Positions 56,346 through 64,000 of a stretch of DNA of 64,000 bases are shown here, one piece after another. The notes beneath the pieces were generated by a model. The model worked only from the letters and a program-made list of their open reading frames with translations, searched no databases and was not told the origin of the DNA. The stretch lies in assembly GCA_910589185.1 (NCBI GenBank), contig CAJUSU010000002.1:1-64000 (forward strand), given 5' to 3'. The number at the start of each line of letters is the position of its first letter. Positions within the stretch are counted from its first letter, which is position 1. Source of the stretch: an uncultured Clostridia bacterium. GTDB taxonomy: Bacteria > Bacillota > Clostridia > TANB77 > CAG-508. The translations under genes and the position numbers were made by a program.

Positions 56346-59031
56346 ATGGAGAAATTAATTGCAAACCATAAGTTAACACAAAAGATATTTCTATCAATAA
56401 TCGTGGTGTTATTGCTTAGTTTTGCTGTGCCCGTAAAATCACAAGCGGGAATAGGAGGAATCTTATTAGATCCACTCTTTGACTTAGTAGGAACGATATT
56501 AGATGTTTTTGTAGGAGCACTGCAAGCATTTTTAGTAGATGGAGAATTTAATAATAGTGAAGATTCAAGTGGATTGAACTTTTATTTAGCAGACAAAGAT
56601 GATTTTATGTCGAAGATAGATGATGAATATAAAGAATTTAAATATTCTACTGGAAACGGAGAGGCACAAATTACAATCAATGCCGATGAGTTAGATAAAA
56701 GTATTTGGCGGAAACAGTACATATGCAATTCCAGTTATGAGATATTCACCAGAAAAGATTTTCTCAGGAAAAATTCCAGCTTTAGATATTAACTTTGTTG
56801 ATCCGGTTGACTGGGAAAATGAAGACATGAATGAACGTTCTATTACACAAGCATTACATAGTACCATTGCTTCTTGGTATGTATCATTAAGAAATTTAGC
56901 AGTAGTAGCATTAATGCTAGTATTAGTATATGTAGGTATTAGAATTGTTATTAGTAGTACAGCATCAGACAAAGCAAAATATAAGCAAATGTTAATAGAT
57001 TGGCTTGTTGCTCTATGTATTCTATTTTGCTTACATTACATTATGACATTTACAACAACAATTGTAAATGAAATTACAGGAGCAATTACAGGAGCACAAG
57101 ATAGCAATGGAAATAATGTAGCAGTTAAAGTAGAAGGAGACTCAGATGGAACTGTAGAATTTAATACAGATTTGATGGGATTGATTCGTTTTAAAATGCA
57201 AGCACCAAATGTATCTGGCAAGATTTTGTATTTGATTTTATACTTAGCAATGGTAATTTATACATTCATGTTCACATTCTATTACTTAAAGAGGGTACTG
57301 ACAATTGCATTTTTAACACTGATTTCTCCACTAGTAGCAATGACTTATCCAATAGACAAAATAAGAGATGGAAAAGCACAAGCTTTTGATATGTGGTTAA
57401 AAGAATATGTATTTAATGCATTATTACAACCATTCCATTTAATTATTTATAGTATTTTCGTAGGATCCGCAATTGATTTAGCAGCTAAAAATCCATTATT
57501 TGCAATTGTTGCATTAGCGTTTATTACTCCAGCTGAAAAAATACTTCGTAAATTCTTTGGATTTGAAAAAGCAAGTACAGCGGGAGCATTAGGAGCTGTT
57601 GCCAGCGCAGCAGGTGGAGCTGCTGTTATGAATCATATGAGAAATCTTATGGCACCTAAAAAAGGTGCTGGAGGTGGTGGAAATAAGGGGATTAAAACCA
57701 AAAATAAACCAGAGGGTTCAGCACCATCTCTAGAAGATGCATTTGGCAACGGAAGTAGTGGCAGTGGTACAAACGATTCAAACGATGCACAATCTCCAAG
57801 GGAAGCTAATCAGCCAACATTAGGAGGAGGACAAGACTGGGACCAAAATGGAGGTGGCGGAGGAGAAAGTTCAAATACACATGAACCGACACAAACACCT
57901 TCAGAAGGAGGAAATGGAGGACAAGGAGGAAATCCTCCACCAGAACCAACGCCTCCACCAGAACCACCAGATTCAGGTTCGGGTTCAGATGGCATCCATT
58001 TAAAAGATACTGCTTTTGAATGGTCTGATAATGATACAAGAGGAGCAGGAGCATATCTAGGAGGAATTGCAAGATCAGGCGCTTCGTGGGCAGGTAACAA
58101 AATTGCCAATTCAGCTGCGGGACAAGGAGCTATAAGATTTGGCAGATCTGTAGCGGGTAGTGCAAGAAGTGTAAGAGATATGGCTGCTGCAAGAGCACGT
58201 CAAGTAGGTGCATTAGCATCAGCAGGAGCTCATAAAGTAGGAGATTTCGGAAGAACTTATATACCAAAGCCTATTAGAAATACAGCAGGTACTTTAGCAA
58301 GAGCAACTGGACAGGCAGCAGTTGGTGCAGCAAAAGCAGCTGGACATGCTGCATTAGGAGTAGGAAATGTAGCATTACAAACTGGAAAGGCAGCAGGAAA
58401 GGCAGCGCTAAAAGCAGCACCTGGAGCAATACTAGGAATGGCAGCAGGTATTGCAAGTGATGACTTAAGCGATATTGGAAAATATACATTAGCAGGAGCG
58501 GCATTAAGCAGTACAATTGGATCAAGTGCAGTAGCACAAGCAGGATCTTTTGTAGCAGACAGTTATAGACAAGGCTCTGGAGGGGCTTATGAAGCAGCGC
58601 TAAAGCAAAGAAAAGAAAATTATATAAAAGATAATGAAGAATTGTATAGTCAGAAATACCCAGATGCTTCTAAGAAAGAACTAAAAGCAAAATTGGAACA
58701 GGGAGCATACTATGACAGTATTGGAATCGAAGGAAAAGATACCTTTAAAGCTGTAAAATTAGAAGATAAAATAAAGAAAGAAATGGCTCAAGCAGGAGTA
58801 GCCGAAGAGGAGGCAAACAGAAGAGCACAAGCACAAACAGCAGCGATTATGAAAGAAGTAAAAGATTATAGTGCAAAAGACTTAAGAGAAGAGAGCACAG
58901 TAAGAGATTTAAGAACAGACTTATCAAAACGATTAGAAAGCCAAGGATTAACAGGAAATGAAAAAATGAAAACAGTTGACATGATTGTAAGAGAAATGAA
59001 ATCTGTTCGTGGAGTTAAAAACGATTTTTAA
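56346..59031 (+). CDS. VirB6/TrbL-like polytopic T4SS protein, read through a +1 shift at CGG
   Basis: GGGGG precedes ATG 56346. The N-terminal 121 residues hold a signal/anchor helix and end DKSIW. The zero frame stops at 56790-56792. Skipping the C of the in-frame CGG at 56709 continues as GNSTYAIPVMRYSPEKIFSG and gives one 894-residue protein. It has several membrane helices (about residues 180-420), a glycine/proline-rich linker, GGGGESS...PPPEPTPPPEPP, and an alanine-rich amphipathic tail. VirB6-like proteins form the inner-membrane pore and often carry such cytoplasmic extensions. Without the shift the pore domain would not be made. Confidence 0.78.
56709..56712 (+). other. +1 recoding site 5 (TGG CGGA) in the VirB6-like gene
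   Basis: In-frame CGG (codon 122) after TGG; skipping the C gives Trp-Gly-Asn and joins the two open frames over 774 further codons. Confidence 0.72.
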
Positions 59032-59054
59032 AATAACAAAGGAGAGCTATAACA

Positions 59055-60005
59055 ATGATTAAGTTATTAAGATACTGGAACCAAAACAAAAGAAAGATAT
59101 TAATAACGATTGCAGTCATAGCTCTCATTATTATTATCATACAAATAGCCAATAGTGTAATAAAAAGGCGAAATGAAAAAGATAGGAATGAAATAAAACA
59201 AGGTACAGTAGCAAATGATATTACAAAGCCAAACGAATCTATTATATCGCAAGATAAATTAACAGAAAAAGAAACAAAAGAAAGCTCAGATTTTATAGAA
59301 CAGTTTGTCAGCTTTTGCAACCAAAAAAAAGCGGATGATGCTTATCGTTTATTATCAGATGATTGTAAAAATGAGTTATATCCAACAAAAGAATTATTTA
59401 TTAGTAATTATATGAATCAAATTTTTGAAGAAACAGTCAACTATGAATTACAGTTATGGTATACAGTCTCCAACTGCTATACATACCGCATTACATATAA
59501 TAAAGGAAACTTACTTCAAACAGGTGGACAAGGTAATAGCGGAAACTTTTTAGATTACATTACTTTGCTAAAACAAAATGGAGAATATAAATTAAATATT
59601 AATAAATTTATTCGTAAGCAAACATTAAGTAAGCAGGGAAGCAGTAACGGAATTGATGTTACTATTAATAGTAAATGCATTTATGTAGATTATGAAATTT
59701 ATAACATGACGATACAAAACAATACACAAAATACTATTTTATTAAATGATGGAACTGATGCGAACAATTTTAGTTTAATAGGAAGAAATAATAGTACCTT
59801 TTCTTCTGTTATTTCAGAGCTGCCAATCAGTAGCTTAACATTGAATCCACAATATAGAAAAACGGTAGATATTAAATTCAACAAAATCTATATGACAAGA
59901 AGCGAACTAGAAGCTATGCAAATGACAAATATTTATTTAAACAAAGAACAATATGACACAAAACAAGAAAATGCAGAAAAAATCACAATCAAAATAAATC
60001 TATAA
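59055..60005 (+). CDS. Membrane-anchored T4SS protein with NTF2/VirB8-like domain
   Basis: This 316-residue protein has one transmembrane helix (residues 15-35), then a region FCNQKKADDAYRLLSDDCKNELYP typical of NTF2-like folds found in VirB8/TcpC-type proteins, then a beta-rich C-terminal part. It is located between VirB6 and the wall hydrolase, where a VirB8-like bridge protein is expected. The function is inferred from context and topology. Confidence 0.55.
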   Translation: MIKLLRYWNQNKRKILITIAVIALIIIIIQIANSVIKRRNEKDRNEIKQGTVANDITKPNESIISQDKLTEKETKESSDFIEQFVSFCNQKKADDAYRLLSDDCKNELYPTKELFISNYMNQIFEETVNYELQLWYTVSNCYTYRITYNKGNLLQTGGQGNSGNFLDYITLLKQNGEYKLNINKFIRKQTLSKQGSSNGIDVTINSKCIYVDYEIYNMTIQNNTQNTILLNDGTDANNFSLIGRNNSTFSSVISELPISSLTLNPQYRKTVDIKFNKIYMTRSELEAMQMTNIYLNKEQYDTKQENAEKITIKINL

Positions 60006-60025
60006 AAGTAAAAAAGTAAAGGCAG

Positions 60026-62693
60026 GTGAGGCAATTGAATGACGAAGAAAAACAAAAAGATAGTTTAGGAGACAAACTAAAACAAGCAGGAAAAGAAGAA
60101 GCAAAAAATAAAGCAAAATCCACAATTAAAAAACTTTTAATCAAAGCAATACCATTTATTGCCATAATTTTAGTAGGGCTTATGGTAGCATCTTGCCTTA
60201 TTGCTTTAGTAAATATTATTAAAGAAACAGCACAAGGAATTATTAATGCCATTGTAGACTTCTTTAAAGGACCTCAAACTATAATCGAAATTAGTGATGA
60301 ACAATTAGATCAACTCATAGCCGTCATAGAGGCTACGGGAATAGACTTAGAAGACCTGGAATTGCTGCGGCGATATTGATTATGAAGTACCAGACAGAGA
60401 AGAGGAAATAAAAAAAGCAAAAAGAAAATATATTAGAATGTTTTTCGAAGCACAAATTATGACACAAGAATTAAAAAGAGGAAATGATCATTTAGACAAA
60501 CAAGGACGTGTATTCCTGTATCCAGAATCAACATTAGGACAAGAAAATCTTACACCATATCAAACTCTAACTTATCTTAAGTACCAATCAGATGATGCAA
60601 ATGAAAATACATTCAAAAAGAAATTAGAAGCAAACGCAAAAGATATACAAAATTATTTCTCTGTAAATGATAATGGAGAGCTAGTTTTAGCAACTTTGCA
60701 AACAACAGTAGTCAAAACAGAAAGTAAAACAGATGGAGATTGGTTTGCTGATAAAGATACTACTACAACTTATTTTGCAACAGAAGTAACCGTAGATTAC
60801 AAAAGTATGATTTCACAATATGCAACACCAATGAACTTCTTTTTAGAATTAGGAATGGTAGTGAGAAATCCAGAATTTTTAGCAGCAGTGGTAGATTTAG
60901 TAAAGACTAAAACGAATATACAATTAACAGTTTTAAATACAACATCAGTAGATGTTACCACACAAGTAGACAAAACAACTAATCATGTTCGTACAAGAAT
61001 AATTGTTACAGACCCAACAGGTCAAGCACCAGACACACCGATGGAGACTAGTTCGGATAAAACAACGACAACAACAACTACTACAACAGTAACAACCGTT
61101 TCACCAGTAGTTAGAGTAACTTCAGTAGATACGTGGTTATGCAGTCAGAAAATTACATATAGTAAAATTCCAGGAACAGCAATAGAAGACAATTATCTCA
61201 TTCCACAAGAAAGTGAAGATCCAAAATCATTAGGGGATGACGACACAGTGGAAGAATCAGTTTCTTGGATAACAAGAGAGGATTCCACTGTACATACTTC
61301 AATTACTAGCGATACATATGATTCTGGTATTGCATCAGACTATACAGATAATACAGACGAATTTATTAAACTATTAGATGTCAAATATAGAATTCCAAAC
61401 TCAAAAGAAAAGAGAACAGCAGGTGAATACTTAAAAACAGATGCAGAACTATTTTTCCAATTATTAAGTCAAAACCCAGAAACACAAGGTATGGAATTAG
61501 TCATGAGGTATATTATGCAGAAATATACTGGCAAAGACTACGGTGCAGAAGATTTTAATTTTAATATGTTTGATGTACGTGATTTCCAAAATATTTTATC
61601 AGGAGGAGTACTTAGCAACTATATTAAAGCTTGGGAAAATTTAGCACTATGGAAATATGAAGTAGGAGAAAGCACAACACCGCCTACAAAGTATATTACA
61701 ACAAAAGACGGAGAGCAATATTATATTGTATATGAAGATGGTAGTGCAGGACATAACAATGTTGCTTACGGAATTGCAACTTATATATCCAATAGCAGTA
61801 ATGCAAAAGAAAATCACCCAAAGTATGGAGTAGGGTACTATAACTGGGAAACGGATTTTTTGGCCTATGGAGTAAATGTAAGAACATTAAATACAGGAGA
61901 TTTAGTAAGTAAAGAAAGTGCAATGGCAGTATTTGCACTAGTTTTACAAGGATTTGAAACGAAAGTAGATACTTATTTGAGCAATAATGGGATTAGTTTA
62001 GAACAATCACAAAGAGATGCATTAGTAGCAGTATGCTACCAATATGGAAACATTGGAAACTTTGCAGAAGCATATAGGCGATATGGAAATACAGAAGCAT
62101 TAAAAACTGCTTTTAAAACAGCGAGTGGAGCACAACCTTTTAATGGTAGTACAGATAGAAAAAATGCGAATTGGCAACTATTTTATACTGGAAAATACTA
62201 TACAAAAGAAGGAAACGAAATATCATCAGGTATTCTAGGAATAGCTGACCAAATACACAAATATATGGAGCAAAATAACTATTCATATTGTGTATATGGA
62301 AGTAATCGTTACGAAGAGTGCGGTAAATTAGGAAAATCGCATGCACTAAGTACCACTTTTGAGGCATCTAAAACCAATAAAAATACATGTTGTGCTACTT
62401 ATGTATCATGGGTTTTACAAGAAGCTGGATATTTTACAGCGGCTGATCATACAAATGGTGCTACTACTATGAGCAACAAGTTAAGAGCAAAGGGATGGAA
62501 AGTGATAACCAATTCTTCTGAACTTCAACCAGGAGATGTTGTTTATTTTGGTTATGGACATGTTGAAATTTATGCAGGAGATGGTAAAGTATATAATGCA
62601 GGAAGTGGTAACTCTATAAGAGGAGTATCACCAGCAACAGACAATGGTATCTATGGTTCGAATTTTACATGTGGATTTAGACCACAAAATTAA
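60026..62693 (+). CDS. T4SS cell-wall hydrolase (lysozyme-like + NlpC/P60-like), read through a +1 shift at CGG
   Basis: An N-terminal anchor helix (residues 35-60) is followed by IIEISDEQLDQLIAVIEATGIDLEDLELL. The zero frame then ends CGG CGA TAT TGA. Skipping the C of CGG at 60368 continues as GDIDYEVPDREEEIKKAKRKYI to 62693, giving 888 residues. YEDGSAGHNNVAYGI near 568 and QRDALVAVCYQYGNIG fit a GH24-like lysozyme. CCATYVSWVLQEAG near 788 and GHVEIYAG near 844 give the Cys and His of an NlpC/P60/CHAP peptidase. CwlT-like enzymes of this layout open the wall for conjugation. The start may be GTG 60026 or TTG 60035. Confidence 0.82.
60368..60371 (+). other. +1 recoding site 6 (CTG CGGC) in the T4SS hydrolase gene
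   Basis: In-frame CGG (codon 115) after CTG; skipping the C gives Leu-Gly-Asp and joins to 774 further residues. This is the only site followed by C instead of A. Confidence 0.7.
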
Positions 62694-62715
62694 GCTAATG
62701 AGGAGATTTATCAAT

Positions 62716-64000
62716 ATGAAAAATATGAAAAAAATGATAATAGTAATAGCCATATGCATTGCCATAGTTGCAATAGCTCTCCTTATTTTACTGCAATATG
62801 CAAAATCGAATGAAAATGATCCAAGCAAAGAAATATTTGAGGTAGGGCATGAAACAACAGAAGAAGTAAATAGAACTTATACAAAATTAACTTTAACAAA
62901 TGACTATTTTAGAGTAAAAGAAATTGTAGATCGATATTATAGCAATATTGCAACCATGAATGGCGAGGGAGAAGAAATAATTGAATATGAAGTAGAAGAT
63001 GAAGAATACGGAGCAGAAGGAATGAACTTACAAACATATAAGAAGCAAGAGCAAGAACAGGCTCAAAAAGCCTTATATGCTATGTTAGGAAATGAATATA
63101 TTCAAGAATTTCAAATAACACAGAGCAACTTAAAAGAGAAATTAAGTCAAGATGTGAGTGAAGAAATATTATTAAAAAATATTTATATATTAGAAAATTC
63201 ATTATTTGTAAGTTCTTATTATATTTATGGAGAAAAATTACAGCAAGGAAAGATGACGGAATTTTCAATGTTAATTAGTATAGATTCTAAAAATGAAACC
63301 TTTGCTATCTATTTAGAAGACTATATGAAAACACATGATTTGAATTATAAAGAGAATCAAAATGTAGATATCAAAATAGAAAACATAGAAGACAAGAGTT
63401 ATAATAAAACTAAATATAAATCAATAACAGATAACCAAGTAGCAAAAGAGTATTATGACAATTACAAAAAAATGCTAAACTACGATACGAATTTATTATA
63501 TGAAAAATTAGATAAAGAGTATCAAATAAAGAAATTCAAAAGTGTAGAAGACTTTAATAATTATATAAAGACAAATAAACAAATTTTACAAAGTAGAAAT
63601 ATTACACAATATAACAAGATAAATCGTGGAAATTATACGCAATATATATGCTTAGATCAGACAGGGAAAATGATTGCATTTAATGCTAATTCTTTAACAG
63701 AATATAGTGTTATTTTAGATACGTATACCATTGATTTGTCAGAATTTACAACGAAATACGCTAACGCAACAGAAGAAGATAGAGTACTTATGAATATTCA
63801 GAAAGTATTTGAAGCAATCAATGATGGTGATTATAAATACGTATATGATAAATTAGATGAAACATTCAAAAGCAATAACTTCAGGACACAATCAGAGTTC
63901 CAGGAATATGCAAAGAAAAACTTTTTTGTACAAAATAAATTAGCAGCAGGAAAGGCAGAAAAGCAAGGAAACCTTTATTTATATGATATTACAATAAGTG
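62716..64000 (+). CDS. Membrane-anchored protein of the T4SS operon, cut by the window end
   Basis: ATG 62716 follows GAGGAG and the frame stays open to the last base (428 codons). One transmembrane helix (MIIVIAICIAIVAIALLILL) near the N-terminus is followed by acidic, lysine-rich repeats. Similar sub-domains (for example EEDRVLMNIQKVFEAINDGDYKYVYDKL) look like NTF2-like units related to those of the 59055 gene. I do not recognise a named family. Confidence 0.6.
   Translation, partial: MKNMKKMIIVIAICIAIVAIALLILLQYAKSNENDPSKEIFEVGHETTEEVNRTYTKLTLTNDYFRVKEIVDRYYSNIATMNGEGEEIIEYEVEDEEYGAEGMNLQTYKKQEQEQAQKALYAMLGNEYIQEFQITQSNLKEKLSQDVSEEILLKNIYILENSLFVSSYYIYGEKLQQGKMTEFSMLISIDSKNETFAIYLEDYMKTHDLNYKENQNVDIKIENIEDKSYNKTKYKSITDNQVAKEYYDNYKKMLNYDTNLLYEKLDKEYQIKKFKSVEDFNNYIKTNKQILQSRNITQYNKINRGNYTQYICLDQTGKMIAFNANSLTEYSVILDTYTIDLSEFTTKYANATEEDRVLMNIQKVFEAINDGDYKYVYDKLDETFKSNNFRTQSEFQEYAKKNFFVQNKLAAGKAEKQGNLYLYDITIS

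Noticed and set aside
58015..58537. Long open frames on the minus strand opposite the VirB6-like tail
   Set aside because: They are low-complexity leucine-rich mirrors of the alanine/glycine-rich coding strand, with no ribosome sites.

Overview
The window is AT-rich DNA from a low-GC Gram-positive anaerobe, most likely an uncultured member of the Clostridia. The evidence is strong purine-rich Shine-Dalgarno sites, sigma-A promoters, a Spo0E-type phosphatase (so probably a Spo0A sporulation circuit), an anaerobic NrdD-type reductase and a PrgI/VirB4 secretion system of Gram-positive type. No rRNA gene or intact tRNA gene was seen.

Layout. (1) 1-25 kb is an accessory defence island between mobile-element debris: a frameshifted integrase end, a decayed insertion sequence with readable inverted repeats, a type I restriction-modification operon (half-HsdS, HsdM, dead AbiJ-like gene, PD-(D/E)XK protein, HsdS, HsdR, zinc peptidase, DUF262/HNH protein), an orphan SF1 helicase, a Fic protein with an operator palindrome, a dead UPF0489-like gene, a TnpV remnant, and a 1728-residue primase-reverse transcriptase fusion coupled to a SprT-like peptidase. 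(2) 25-28 kb holds comM, dprA and yraN (DNA uptake and processing). (3) 28-37.4 kb is a complete type I-B CRISPR-Cas locus (cas6-cas8b[cas11b]-cas7-cas5-cas3-cas4-cas1-cas2) with its array. (4) 37.4-51 kb is housekeeping: cysteine synthase, GH25 lysozyme, a NitT/TauT-type ABC transporter, a second array with a related leader, an odd NrdD, prs, rpsU, yqeY, two M16 peptidase-like genes and spo0E. (5) 51-64 kb is a type IV secretion operon: three pilin-like genes, PrgI, TraC-like, VirB4, VirB6-like, a VirB8-like protein, a bifunctional cell-wall hydrolase, and a protein cut by the window end.

The most striking observation is about decoding. Four otherwise healthy conserved genes (comM, cas6, the VirB6-like gene and the T4SS hydrolase) are broken by +1 frameshifts, six in total. 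Every break lies at an in-frame CGG codon, and skipping its C restores the family-typical protein with a glycine (GGA or GGC) at that position. Reading the whole window by eye, I found no other in-frame CGG codon in any real gene; all other CGG trinucleotides straddle codon boundaries. CGG is therefore either unassigned and read through a +1 shift (or as a four-base glycine codon), or the assembly carries a very specific artefact. The decayed mobile-element genes are broken differently, by loss of one A from A-runs and by ordinary stops.

The second candidate for something new is the primase-RT protein. It joins an archaeo-eukaryotic-primase-like domain, a YVDD reverse transcriptase, a long unrecognised middle and a phosphoribosyltransferase-like C-terminus, with a SprT-like peptidase translated directly behind it, inside a defence island.
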